From the NCBI GenBank assembly GCA_902590245.1, contig CACIWG010000005.1, positions 19,966 through 83,965 of the forward strand: 64,000 bases of DNA, read 5' to 3'. The stretch is from an uncultured SAR116 cluster alpha proteobacterium. Its GTDB lineage: Bacteria > Pseudomonadota > Alphaproteobacteria > Puniceispirillales > Marisalimonadaceae. Positions 1 through 10,096 of the stretch are shown piece by piece. Each line of letters starts with the position of its first letter. Positions within the stretch are counted from its first letter, which is position 1. The notes under the pieces were generated by a model. That model was not told the origin of the DNA. It worked only from the letters and a program-made list of their open reading frames with translations, and ran no database searches. Both the position numbers and the translations under genes were made by a program.

Positions 1-2
1 AA

Positions 3-662
3 GCAATTGCTAATAGACTAAAATCAGCACAAAACACAGCAGCAATTTTAACAACTTATAATGAAGTTGATATGACAGCATTAATGAAAATAAGATCATC
101 ATACCAGCCTAATTTTGAGAAAAAATTTGGAATAAAACTTGGATATATGAGCTTCTTTGTAAAAGCATGTATTAATGCATTAAAGGTTTATCCTGCTGTT
201 AATGCAGAAATAAGAGATAATAACATCGTATATAAAAATTATTATAATATAGGTGTTGCAGTTGGAACTCCTGAAGGTTTAGTTGTACCAGTTTTAAAAA
301 ATGCAGAGGATATGGATTTTCCAGAAATTGAAAAAACAATTGTAAATTTTGGAAAACAAGCAAGAGATGGTAATTTAACTATTCAAGACATGTCAAATGG
401 TACGTTTACTATCTCAAATGGAGGTGTTTACGGCTCGATGTTGTCATCACCTATTCTTAACCCACCTCAATCTGGGATACTTGGAATGCATAACATTCAA
501 AAAAGAGCAGTTGTTATAGATGATAAAGTTGAAATCAGATCAATGATGTATTTGGCCTTATCTTATGACCATAGGATTATTGATGGAAGAGAGGCGGTTT
601 CTTTCTTAGTAAATGTAAAAGAGAATCTTGAAGATCCTCAACGAATGCTTATTGGAGTATAA
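3..662 (+). CDS. odhB: Dihydrolipoyllysine-residue succinyltransferase (2-oxoglutarate dehydrogenase E2), 5' truncated by window edge
   Basis: Frame stays open to the window start ([24 protein letters not shown]...); catalytic-domain motif [16 protein letters not shown]; followed directly by lpdA. Confidence 0.95.
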   Translation, partial: AIANRLKSAQNTAAILTTYNEVDMTALMKIRSSYQPNFEKKFGIKLGYMSFFVKACINALKVYPAVNAEIRDNNIVYKNYYNIGVAVGTPEGLVVPVLKNAEDMDFPEIEKTIVNFGKQARDGNLTIQDMSNGTFTISNGGVYGSMLSSPILNPPQSGILGMHNIQKRAVVIDDKVEIRSMMYLALSYDHRIIDGREAVSFLVNVKENLEDPQRMLIGV

Positions 663-667
663 AAATT

Positions 668-2080
668 ATGTCAGAGAAAAAATATGATTTGGTTGTTATT
701 GGAGCGGGTCCTGGAGGATACGTTGCTTCTATTGTAGCAGCACAAAAGGGAATGAAAGTTGCAAATATTGAAAAGAGGGAGACTTTAGGTGGCACATGCT
801 TAAATGTAGGATGTATTCCTTCTAAAGCTTTGCTACATGCATCAGAACAATATGAAAATAATGTAAAAAATAACGCTAATCTATCATGGGGAATCAAAAC
901 ATCCAATGTAAGCATTGATGTACAGCAATTAATGAAAAAAAAATCAACTATTGTTGATGAATTAACAAAAGGTATTAACTTTCTATTTAATAAGAATAAA
1001 GTTGATAAATATATAGGTGAGGCTACTTTAATAAACACAAATGAAATTCAGATTAAGGGAAAAGATAAGATTGAAAAAATATTTGCTGAAAAGATTATAA
1101 TTGCTACTGGTTCTGAGCCTTCGAATTTAAAAAATATAAAAATTGATGAACAAAAAATTGTTACTTCAACAGGCGCTTTAGACTTAAAGTCTGTTCCCAA
1201 AAAAGTGATTGTGATTGGAGCTGGTGTAATAGGATTAGAATTAGGGACTGTTTGGAGAAGATTAGGTTCAGAAGTCGAGGTTATTGAATTTCTACCTCGA
1301 GTTTTAAATGGTATGGATACTGAAGTATCAGATAAATTTCATAAAATCCTTCTACAACAAGGATTAAAATTTAAATTAGAACATTCTGTAGAAAAGACAT
1401 CTTTTATTAAAGATAAAGTACATGTTGAAATTAAAGACCTTAAAACTTCAAAAATAGATACAATAGAGGCAGATATCGTATTAGTTGCGGTTGGAAGAAG
1501 GCCTAATACAGATAATTTAGGTTTAGATAAAATTGGTGTAAAAGTGGATGAAAGAGGTTTTGTCGAAACAGATGATAATTTTAAAACATCTGTAGATAAT
1601 ATTTTTGCTATTGGTGATGTTATAAAAGGTCCTATGTTAGCTCATAAAGCAGAAGAGGATGGTGTGGCATTAGTTGAATTAATTAATAAAGAAGCAGGTC
1701 ATGTCGATTACAATCTTGTACCAAATATTATTTATACTGCTCCTGAAGTAGCATCAATAGGTAAAACAGAAGATGATCTAAAACAAGAAGAGATTTCATA
1801 TAAAAAAGGGGTTTTTCCATTTACTGCTAACAGCAGAGCAAAAGCTATTGGTCATACAGAGGGATTTGTAAAAATTTTATCAGATAAAGAAACGGATAAA
1901 ATTTTAGGTGCACACATAATAGGTCATGAAGCCGGAACAATTATACATGAATTAAGTGTTGCAATGGGCTTTGGCGCTTCTTCAGAAGATGTCGCGCGAA
2001 TCTGTCATGGTCATCCTACAGTCAATGAGGCAATAAAAGAAGCAGCTTTAGCAACTTTTTCAAAAGCAATACATTCCTAA
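668..2080 (+). CDS. lpdA: Dihydrolipoyl dehydrogenase (E3)
   Basis: GAGPGGYVASIVAAQKG, GGTCLNVGCIPSKALLH redox-active disulfide, C-terminal HGHPTVNEA. Confidence 0.97.
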   Translation: MSEKKYDLVVIGAGPGGYVASIVAAQKGMKVANIEKRETLGGTCLNVGCIPSKALLHASEQYENNVKNNANLSWGIKTSNVSIDVQQLMKKKSTIVDELTKGINFLFNKNKVDKYIGEATLINTNEIQIKGKDKIEKIFAEKIIIATGSEPSNLKNIKIDEQKIVTSTGALDLKSVPKKVIVIGAGVIGLELGTVWRRLGSEVEVIEFLPRVLNGMDTEVSDKFHKILLQQGLKFKLEHSVEKTSFIKDKVHVEIKDLKTSKIDTIEADIVLVAVGRRPNTDNLGLDKIGVKVDERGFVETDDNFKTSVDNIFAIGDVIKGPMLAHKAEEDGVALVELINKEAGHVDYNLVPNIIYTAPEVASIGKTEDDLKQEEISYKKGVFPFTANSRAKAIGHTEGFVKILSDKETDKILGAHIIGHEAGTIIHELSVAMGFGASSEDVARICHGHPTVNEAIKEAALATFSKAIHS

Positions 2081-2082
2081 AA

Positions 2083-2418
2083 TTAGGATATTTTTGCTTC
2101 CATTTTACTAAATGAAACCAGAATTATAATTCCAATAATTATGAAACTTAGTCCTATTAAAGCAAAAATATCAGGTTTTTCTCCAAATTTTATTGAAGAA
2201 ATGAATGTTACAGCCGCAATGCCAACTCCTGACCATATTGCATAAGTAATTCCTACAGGTATAGTTTTCATAGATAATATCATGAAGTAAAAAGCAATTC
2301 CGTAACCAATTATGACTAAAACAGATGGAGTTATTGCTGTAAATCCATTACTGCTCTTGAGTGATAATGTTCCAACAACCTCCCCTATAATGGCTATTAT
2401 AAGATAAAAATATCCCAT
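2083..2418 (-). CDS. Small multidrug resistance (SMR/EmrE family) transporter
   Basis: 111 aa, four TM segments, GEVVGTLSLKSSNGFT and YAIWSGVGIA motifs. Confidence 0.9.
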   Translation of the reverse strand: MGYFYLIIAIIGEVVGTLSLKSSNGFTAITPSVLVIIGYGIAFYFMILSMKTIPVGITYAIWSGVGIAAVTFISSIKFGEKPDIFALIGLSFIIIGIIILVSFSKMEAKIS

Positions 2419-2493
2419 ATTTTCCTCTTTGATAATATTGACACTTTAGTGATTATTATGTGAGTATATAACAAAATCATAGCAAATAAAATT

Positions 2494-3246
2494 ATGAAAC
2501 CTAATATTAATTTTTATGAAGAAAGAAAAGATCTTGCAGCATCATTTAGATGGGCTGAAAGAATTAATTTGCATGAAGGAGTAGCAAACCATTTTAGTCT
2601 TGCAGTAAATGAAGATGGAACCGAATTTCTTATGAATCCAAATATGTGGCATTTTTCACGTATTAAAGCTTCAGATTTATTACTTTTAAATGCAAATGAT
2701 AAATCAGTTTTACAGAAAGAAAATCCTCCAGACGCTACTGCTTGGGGTTTGCATGGAGCTATACATAAAAATTGTAAGCACGCAAGATGTGTTATGCACG
2801 TTCATTCTATATATGCAACAGTTTTAGCGTCTTTAGAAGAGGATATGATCATCCCCCCTATAAATCAGATTTCCTGTCTTTTTTTTGGAAAACAAATTAT
2901 TGATACAAAATATGGTGGTTTAGCGTTTGAAGAAGAAGGTCAAAGATGTTCAAATCTTTTGAAAGATGAAAGTTATACAACCATGATTATGGGTAATCAT
3001 GGGCTATTGGTAATTGGTAGTAATGTTGCTGAAGCTTTCAATAGACTATTCTACTTTGAAAGGGCGGCAGAAGTTTATGTTAAAGCCTTACAAACTAAAA
3101 AACCTTTAAAAATTTTAGATGAAGTTATTGCTAAAAAAACTGCTGAAGAATTAAATAATGAAGAGTACCCTAATCCTGCAGGCACAGCATTTCTAAAAGA
3201 AATCAAAACAATTTTATCTAATGAAAATTCTGATTTTGATCAGTAA
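2494..3246 (+). CDS. Class II aldolase/adducin family protein
   Basis: NHFSLAVNEDG, HVHSIYATVLA, GNHGLLVIG metal-binding motifs. Confidence 0.9.
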   Translation: MKPNINFYEERKDLAASFRWAERINLHEGVANHFSLAVNEDGTEFLMNPNMWHFSRIKASDLLLLNANDKSVLQKENPPDATAWGLHGAIHKNCKHARCVMHVHSIYATVLASLEEDMIIPPINQISCLFFGKQIIDTKYGGLAFEEEGQRCSNLLKDESYTTMIMGNHGLLVIGSNVAEAFNRLFYFERAAEVYVKALQTKKPLKILDEVIAKKTAEELNNEEYPNPAGTAFLKEIKTILSNENSDFDQ

Positions 3247-3251
3247 CTTTT

Positions 3252-4139
3252 TTAATTAAAATTCTTTGCTATTAAACCACTTGTACATGCTGCATCTTCA
3301 TTATGAAGATTTTGATCTAATCCTTTTTCTATATACTTAATAGCTTGAGAAACAATATTAAGATGATTTTTATGTTTAATTGCATCTTCTTGCATTAATT
3401 TCATATCTTTTAAAGATGACTCAAGACCAAAAGTAGAAGATCCATCTAAACTATTATTATAAGCTTTTAAGATAGTTCCAGTTTTTAAATGAGCAACTTT
3501 GCAGGCGCCTGATGTGTCCATCATAATATCAAGGGCTTTTTCAAATTCAATTCCATTTTGGCTTGTTAATTTTAGTGCCTCTCCTAATGATTGCCAATAA
3601 ACTAATAAAGGAAGGTTGATAGCAAGTTTCATGGCAGTTCCCTTCCCTATTTCGCCTAAATATTCATAACGTCTAAACAAATTATTGAAGAAAAAATCTA
3701 AAGAATCGATTTCACTTTTCTTGCCTCCCATTAAACCAAGAAGTTGTCCATCTCTTGCTGGTTTAGTTGATCCACCAACTGGGCACTCAATAAAAGAACC
3801 ATTTTGATTTAAGACTATATTGGACAGCTCTTTCATGTAATCTACACTTGTAGTACTCATCTCAATTATAGTTTTGTTTTTCAAATCACAACTTTTAAAT
3901 CCAGTCTTTGTTTCATAAATATTTTTTAAAGCGTCATCATTACCTAATATAACAATAATAATGTCAACCTCATCGACTAAATCACTAACTTTTTTAAAAA
4001 ATTTTCCACCTGACTTTATTAGGCCTTGAGAATTAGATTTTGTTCTGTTCCAAATTGAAAGATCATATTCCTTATCTATTAATCTTGCGCCTATTGCTTT
4101 TCCCATTTTCCCAGTTCCACAAAGTCCAATTTTTTTCAT
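3252..4139 (-). CDS. NAD(P)-dependent beta-hydroxyacid dehydrogenase (3-hydroxyisobutyrate dehydrogenase family)
   Basis: GLCGTGKMGKAIGARL Rossmann motif, FIECPVGGSTKPARDGQL, GKGTAMKLAINL; start placed at MKKIGLCG rather than the ORF-track start. Confidence 0.85.
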   Translation of the reverse strand: MKKIGLCGTGKMGKAIGARLIDKEYDLSIWNRTKSNSQGLIKSGGKFFKKVSDLVDEVDIIIVILGNDDALKNIYETKTGFKSCDLKNKTIIEMSTTSVDYMKELSNIVLNQNGSFIECPVGGSTKPARDGQLLGLMGGKKSEIDSLDFFFNNLFRRYEYLGEIGKGTAMKLAINLPLLVYWQSLGEALKLTSQNGIEFEKALDIMMDTSGACKVAHLKTGTILKAYNNSLDGSSTFGLESSLKDMKLMQEDAIKHKNHLNIVSQAIKYIEKGLDQNLHNEDAACTSGLIAKNFN

Positions 4140-4232
4140 TCTTATTCCTTTTACAAAGTTTTTTTTATGCCTTGAAATTGAAATAATAATAACCAATTTA
4201 AACTTGTAATTACAATGCGAAAGGAAAAATTA

Positions 4233-6125
4233 ATGTCAAATATGGAAAAAAAATTTGAAGCGGATACCGGTAAGATTCTTGATATTGTAATTAATTCTCT
4301 TTACTCAGAAAGAGAGATATTTGTAAGAGAATTAATTTCAAATGCATCAGATGCGATTGACAAGAAAAAATATTTAGCTTTAACAAATAAATCTATCAAT
4401 GACACATCAGATCCTTTCGAAATAAAGATAGAAGTTAATAGTAAGGAAAATACTATAAAAGTAAGCGATAATGGCATTGGTATGGATGAAGAAGATCTTA
4501 TAAATTCTCTTGGTACAATTGCCAGATCAGGAACAAAGGCATTTCTTGAACAATTTAATAAATCAAAGGATGATAAAAAAGAAGACGTAAACTTAATTGG
4601 TCAATTTGGTGTAGGGTTTTATGCTTCTTTTATGGTTGCAGATAAAGTTGAAGTTTTATCAAAAAAAGCTGGCACTGATAAGAGTTGGAAATGGATTTCT
4701 GATGGAAAAAGTGGTTATAACATAGAAAAAGGCGAGAAAACAAATTCTGGAACTGAGTTGATTTTACACCTTAAAAAAGATGCCAAGGAGTTTCTTGAAG
4801 GAACTAGAATTCAATTTGTAGTTAGAAAATATTCAGATCATATTTCTTATCCAGTCAAAATGTTAGAGGTGTCAAAAAAAGATGCCAAGGAAGAAATTAT
4901 CAATGAAGCATCAGCTTTATGGACGAGAGCTCCAAAAGACATTAAAGAAAAACAATATGAAGATTTTTTCTCTCATATAGGTGCTGGTTTTGGTAAGCCA
5001 TTATTAACAATGCATAATAATACGGAAGGTACCGTAAGTTACACAAACTTACTTTGTATTCCTTCATCAAAACCATTTGACCTGTTTAATCCTGATAGAA
5101 AATCAAGTTTAAAATTATATATTAATAGAGTATTTATTACTGACAAATGTGACAATCTAATACCAGCATATTTAAGATTTGTTAAAGGTATAGTTGATAC
5201 ACAAGATATAGATCTAAATGTTAGTAGAGAGATGTTACAGAATAATCCAGCAGTTGCAAAAATTAGCAAGTCACTTGTTGGAAAAATTTTAAGAGAATTA
5301 AAAAAAATTGCTGACAAAGATAAGGCTAAATATATTCAGTTTTGGAATGAATTTGGTCAAGTGTTAAAAGAAGGTTTGTATGAAGATCTTGAAAGAAAAG
5401 ATACTTTACTAGAATTGGCAAGATTCTCAAATAATGAAAATGATGATCTTGTTTCTTTAGATGATTATGTGAATGCAATGGACAAAAATCAAAAAGATAT
5501 ATACTACATTGCGGCTGACACAAAATCTCAAGCATTATCAAGTCCACATCTTGAAGGTTTTAAATCTAAAGGAATTAAGGTCTTGGTAATGGCTGATCCT
5601 ATAGATCAGTTTTGGTTGTCTATGGCAGGGCAATTTAAAGAAAAGAATTTTGTTTCAATCACTCAAGGAGAAATTGATCTGGACAATATTAAATCTGATA
5701 AAAAAGATCCAAAAAATAAAGATACAAAAAAAGATGATGTAGATAAAAAATTTACAAATTTAATTGCTCATTTAAAAGCTTCATTAGGGCAAAATGTTAA
5801 AGATATTAGATTAACTTCTAAACTTACAGATAGTCCTGCTTGTTTAGTTGCAGATAAAGGTGATATGGATGTTGCAATGGAAAATCTAATGAAACAAAGA
5901 GATCCTAATTATCAAGGAGCACCTAGAATTCTAGAAATTAATCCTGAACATACATTAGTTGAAAAAATGAATAAGCTACTAAGTGATAAAAAACATAATA
6001 ATCTCGTGGATGATGCTGGAACCCTTTTATTTGAACAAGCACGAATGATGGAAGGAAAACTGCCTAGTGACCCTACCAAATTTGCTAAAATTATGAATAA
6101 TTTTCTAGTAAAAGGTGTGAGCTAA
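4233..6125 (+). CDS. htpG: Chaperone protein HtpG (Hsp90)
   Basis: Hsp90 GHKL motifs ELISNASDAIDK, DNGIGMDEEDL, GQFGVGFYASFMVA; start set at MSNMEKK. Confidence 0.97.
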   Translation: MSNMEKKFEADTGKILDIVINSLYSEREIFVRELISNASDAIDKKKYLALTNKSINDTSDPFEIKIEVNSKENTIKVSDNGIGMDEEDLINSLGTIARSGTKAFLEQFNKSKDDKKEDVNLIGQFGVGFYASFMVADKVEVLSKKAGTDKSWKWISDGKSGYNIEKGEKTNSGTELILHLKKDAKEFLEGTRIQFVVRKYSDHISYPVKMLEVSKKDAKEEIINEASALWTRAPKDIKEKQYEDFFSHIGAGFGKPLLTMHNNTEGTVSYTNLLCIPSSKPFDLFNPDRKSSLKLYINRVFITDKCDNLIPAYLRFVKGIVDTQDIDLNVSREMLQNNPAVAKISKSLVGKILRELKKIADKDKAKYIQFWNEFGQVLKEGLYEDLERKDTLLELARFSNNENDDLVSLDDYVNAMDKNQKDIYYIAADTKSQALSSPHLEGFKSKGIKVLVMADPIDQFWLSMAGQFKEKNFVSITQGEIDLDNIKSDKKDPKNKDTKKDDVDKKFTNLIAHLKASLGQNVKDIRLTSKLTDSPACLVADKGDMDVAMENLMKQRDPNYQGAPRILEINPEHTLVEKMNKLLSDKKHNNLVDDAGTLLFEQARMMEGKLPSDPTKFAKIMNNFLVKGVS

Positions 6126-6128
6126 AGC

Positions 6129-7361
6129 TTAAAAAACTTTAAATTTCTTCTGAGTTATCAAATAAGCAATTAATATAAGTAAAGTTAATGCAATTATTGC
6201 ATTAAGCTTTATAACTTGTTCAACGCCGATTAAATTAATTATAAAAGATATGATTATCATGCCTATTGGTGCTAAACCTATACATGTTACTAAAACTCCA
6301 AAATTGTAACCCCTTTTACCTTTTTCTGCAGATCTGTAAGTTAAAGCTCCTTGCATAGTACTAAAACCAGATAAGCACATTCCACCTAAACATAAAAATA
6401 GAAAACCAATAATTAATGAACTACTTACAGAAAATAAAAGCATTCCTACAAAAAAACCTATACAACCAATTAGAAAAAAAATTGATAATCTTTTTTGAGG
6501 TGAAATTTTAGCAATAATTAAAGCACCAATTAATGCGCCGACACCTTCTGATGAAGCTAAAAATCCAATCTCTGCCTCATTTAAATTTAAAATATTTTTT
6601 CCATACACAGGTATTAATGAAATAAGAGGGAACCCAAAAAGATTAAATACTAAGGTTACAATTAATAATAATTTAAGATTAATATCTTTGAAGGCATCAA
6701 AGATTATGGTTTTTAGACTTTTGAAAACTGAGATAAATTCATCAACAATATTTTTTTGTAATGTTGATGAAGCATTTGAATTTATACTAATCTTTTCAAA
6801 ACATATTATTAAGCTTAAAGCTAAAAAATATAAACTTGATATTATTAATAATAAACCTTCTAAATCAATTGCAACATATAAAAAGCCAGCCAACAGAGGG
6901 CCAATTAATCGTGTTGAATTATTAGATAAAGTTTCCATTGCTAATGAAGTACTTAAAAGTTTTTCAGTAATGTTCTCTGTTATAATTCTGCGTCTAACAG
7001 CTAAATCAATAACCCATGTGGTTCCATTTATAAATGCTAATAAAAGAGCAAAAAATAAGTTAAAGTAATCAAAATTTTTAAGAAATACACATATTAATGT
7101 AAAAGAAAAAGATAAGGAATATAAAAATCTAACAATCAAGATAGGAGAAATTTTCTCAGAAATAGAACCAATAATTAAGCCCAGCATGCTCATAGGAAGC
7201 ATCCTAAATGCAAAAATTACAGTAATTAGGTAAGCTAATCCAAAGTCATTCAAAATATATAAACTAAGAGTTAGAAACTCCATAGCTCTTGCAATGCCAG
7301 TAAAGCATCCAGCTGTCCATAAATACCTAAAAGATTGATTTTTAAAACACGAGAGTAGCAT
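6129..7361 (-). CDS. MFS transporter
   Basis: 410 aa polytopic membrane protein with MFS-type topology. Confidence 0.8.
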   Translation of the reverse strand: MLLSCFKNQSFRYLWTAGCFTGIARAMEFLTLSLYILNDFGLAYLITVIFAFRMLPMSMLGLIIGSISEKISPILIVRFLYSLSFSFTLICVFLKNFDYFNLFFALLLAFINGTTWVIDLAVRRRIITENITEKLLSTSLAMETLSNNSTRLIGPLLAGFLYVAIDLEGLLLIISSLYFLALSLIICFEKISINSNASSTLQKNIVDEFISVFKSLKTIIFDAFKDINLKLLLIVTLVFNLFGFPLISLIPVYGKNILNLNEAEIGFLASSEGVGALIGALIIAKISPQKRLSIFFLIGCIGFFVGMLLFSVSSSLIIGFLFLCLGGMCLSGFSTMQGALTYRSAEKGKRGYNFGVLVTCIGLAPIGMIIISFIINLIGVEQVIKLNAIIALTLLILIAYLITQKKFKVF

Positions 7362-7795
7362 TAATTTTTATCGATAAATTGATGAACCTCAACAATATTA
7401 CCTTCTGGATCATAAAAGAAAATTTGATACCATTCTTTAGCAAAAGTTGTCCCATAATCAGCAAATTTAATATTATTTTTATTTAAAATTGTTTTAAAAT
7501 CTTCAATGTCATCAGTTCTAAAAGCTATATGTCCTTTTTCGACGGGATTAATATGCTTTTTATTTTTCTCAGCAACGGTCAGATCTTTTTCTGCTAAATG
7601 TAATTGTATATTTCCATCTGTGACAAATTTAATTTTTCCGTCATACCCCTTATTTTGGTTTGCTTCAGTTCTTGGAAATTGTTGTTCAGGTATGGAATCC
7701 AATTTTAAAATATTTTTATAAAAATTATTTAATTCTTCAAGATTTTTAGATACCAGATTGATGTGATGAAAAGAAATTTTCAAAAGAACCTCCAA
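7361..7795 (-). CDS. Glyoxalase/bleomycin resistance (VOC) family protein
   Basis: HHINLVSKNLEELNNFYKNIL..., FYDPEGNIVEVHQF. Confidence 0.88.
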   Translation of the reverse strand: MEVLLKISFHHINLVSKNLEELNNFYKNILKLDSIPEQQFPRTEANQNKGYDGKIKFVTDGNIQLHLAEKDLTVAEKNKKHINPVEKGHIAFRTDDIEDFKTILNKNNIKFADYGTTFAKEWYQIFFYDPEGNIVEVHQFIDKN

Positions 7796-7868
7796 TTAAT
7801 TTAGTTGAATACTTTTAATTTAAAAAAAAATGTTTAATTTAATATATATAATAAAAGGAATAATTGAT

Positions 7869-9062
7869 ATGCCAGATGAAAATAAATCAATAGAGACTTC
7901 AAGCTTAGTTCAAGATGATACTAATTCGGAAATAAGATCTTCTGTAGCTAAATTATGTCAAGATTTTCAAGGAGAATATTGGAGAAACTTAGATAGAGAA
8001 CAAGCTTATCCTACAGAGTTTGTTCAATCGCTAACGGATTCAGGCTTTTTAAGTGTCTTAATACCTGAGCAGTACGGTGGTTCTGGCCTAGGAATAACAT
8101 CAGCATCGGTCATTCTTGAAGAAATACATCATCAAGGATGTAATGCAGCAGCATGTCATGCCCAAATGTATACTATGGGAACTGTTTTAAGGCACGGTTC
8201 TGATGAACAGAAGAAAAGTTATTTACCTGAAATAGCGAGTGGAAAATTAAGATTACAAGCATTTGGTGTAACAGAGCCTACTAGCGGAACTGATACAACC
8301 AGTTTAAGAACTACTGCAACAAAAGATGGTGATGATTATATCATTAATGGACAAAAAATATGGACAAGTAGAGCTGAACATTCAGATTTAATGTTACTTT
8401 TAGCAAGAACTAAACCACTAAGTGAAGTTTCTAAAAAAACTGATGGCCTGTCTGTATTCTTATTAGATATGCAAAAAGCAAAAAATAATGGGTTAACAAT
8501 TAAACCAATAAGAACAATGATGAACCATTCAACAACTGAAGTTTTTTTTGATAATTTAAGAATACCTGCCGATAATTTGATCGGAGAAGAAAATAAAGGT
8601 TTTAGATATATTTTGTCTGGCATGAATGCGGAAAGAATACTTATTGCAGCCGAGTGTATCGGTGATGCTAAGTGGTTTACAAAAAAATCAACACAATACG
8701 CAAATGATAGACAAATATTTGGAAGATCAATAGGTCAAAATCAAGGGATACAATTCCCAATAGCTAGAGCTTATGCACAAATGAGAGCTGCAGAATTAAT
8801 GGTATATCATGCTGCAAAATTATACGATGATGGTAAACCTATAGGAGAAGAGGCTAACACAGCAAAACTTTTAGCTGCTGATGCATCTTGGGCAGCTGCG
8901 GAAGCTTGTGTTCAAACTCATGGTGGTTTTGGTTTTGCAGAAGAGTATGATGTAGAAAGAAAATTTAGAGAAGCTAGACTATATCAAGTTGCACCAATAT
9001 CAACTAACTTAATACTATCATATCTTTCAGAACATGTTTTAGGGATGCAAAGATCATACTAA
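7869..9062 (+). CDS. Acyl-CoA dehydrogenase family protein
   Basis: FGVTEPTSGTDTTSLRTTATKDGDDYIINGQKIWTS, QTHGGFGFAEEYDVERKFREAR; start set at MPDENK. Confidence 0.92.
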   Translation: MPDENKSIETSSLVQDDTNSEIRSSVAKLCQDFQGEYWRNLDREQAYPTEFVQSLTDSGFLSVLIPEQYGGSGLGITSASVILEEIHHQGCNAAACHAQMYTMGTVLRHGSDEQKKSYLPEIASGKLRLQAFGVTEPTSGTDTTSLRTTATKDGDDYIINGQKIWTSRAEHSDLMLLLARTKPLSEVSKKTDGLSVFLLDMQKAKNNGLTIKPIRTMMNHSTTEVFFDNLRIPADNLIGEENKGFRYILSGMNAERILIAAECIGDAKWFTKKSTQYANDRQIFGRSIGQNQGIQFPIARAYAQMRAAELMVYHAAKLYDDGKPIGEEANTAKLLAADASWAAAEACVQTHGGFGFAEEYDVERKFREARLYQVAPISTNLILSYLSEHVLGMQRSY

Positions 9063-10076
9063 TTATTTTTTAATTAAATCTTTAATATTCCAATTGAAGA
9101 TTACAGAAGTATTTATGTTTGCTAAAAATTGATAACCCTTGGTTTTTTTATTCAAATCATGGGCCTCATTTATAGTTTTAGGATTATTAGATTGAGCAGA
9201 TATCTCAATCCAAGATTCTTCAGAGTCTTTTGATTTTTCTATAAATTTTAATTTTAAAATAAGACCATCTTTAAACTCATAAAAAATAATATTATTATTA
9301 TTTTTTTTAATTTTATTTACTTTTCTAACATCGTAAAAATAAAAGGCGTCAATTACTTCAGCTACTTGCTTTAGTTTTTCTTCGTCAATTTTTAAATCTG
9401 GATTATTTTTTAAAGATAGTTTTCTATCTTTTGATTCAATTTCAAAAATAATTTTTTTTCTTTTAACAGAGATTGAAGAAAGTTTTTCTTGATCTAATTT
9501 AAGTAATAAACTGTTAAACCAATCTGATTTTCCAGAGGGCATTCTCAATGCCCCTTTTAATAGATATGCTTGATTATCTTTATCATAACGAGCAAATTGA
9601 CCGCCGCTTATTCCTCCTACAGTATTATCGATTTTACCTAATAAAATAGATTTGAATATCTTCTGATCTTTAGTAAAAAAAGTTATTTTTGTTGCAGGCT
9701 CGTTATCATCATTATTTTCCTTGAATTTATCAATAGCAACCAAATTTAATTCATTATGTCTTTCAGGATTGTTTGTTTTCTTTTCTTCGATTCTTAATAA
9801 AGATAAACTTGTTATGAAACTTTCCCAAACATTCGCTTTAAAAGGATAGCCAGAAGTTTCAATAAATGAATTATTTTTATTAATTAATTCCATATCAAGA
9901 TCTCTTCCTGTAATCTTTATTTTTTGTATGTCATTTAATTTAGACGGAAGATTTTCAATAAAAGTATTACCTCGCTCTGAAAAAAGATTTGAGTCTTTGT
10001 TTTTTAATACAGAATAGGATGCCAATCCCAGGAAAATTGCAGTTACAATTGATAGCTTAGTAAAATTGCTTGTCAT
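9063..10076 (-). CDS. DUF4340-like protein, N-terminally anchored, part of GldG-like ABC cluster
   Basis: Single N-terminal TM followed by repeated soluble domain; immediately downstream of GldG-like gene. Confidence 0.7.
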   Translation of the reverse strand: MTSNFTKLSIVTAIFLGLASYSVLKNKDSNLFSERGNTFIENLPSKLNDIQKIKITGRDLDMELINKNNSFIETSGYPFKANVWESFITSLSLLRIEEKKTNNPERHNELNLVAIDKFKENNDDNEPATKITFFTKDQKIFKSILLGKIDNTVGGISGGQFARYDKDNQAYLLKGALRMPSGKSDWFNSLLLKLDQEKLSSISVKRKKIIFEIESKDRKLSLKNNPDLKIDEEKLKQVAEVIDAFYFYDVRKVNKIKKNNNNIIFYEFKDGLILKLKFIEKSKDSEESWIEISAQSNNPKTINEAHDLNKKTKGYQFLANINTSVIFNWNIKDLIKK

Positions 10077-10096
10077 AAAATATAATTCCTTAAATT

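Noticed and set aside
649-1038. Antisense ORF within lpdA (and similar ORFs at 5039-5317, 5326-5547, 6688-7068, 10359-10937, 28832-29110, 29168-29449, 62448-62747)
   Set aside because: Opposite-strand or shifted-frame ORFs fully inside well-supported genes, with no recognisable domains; expected by chance
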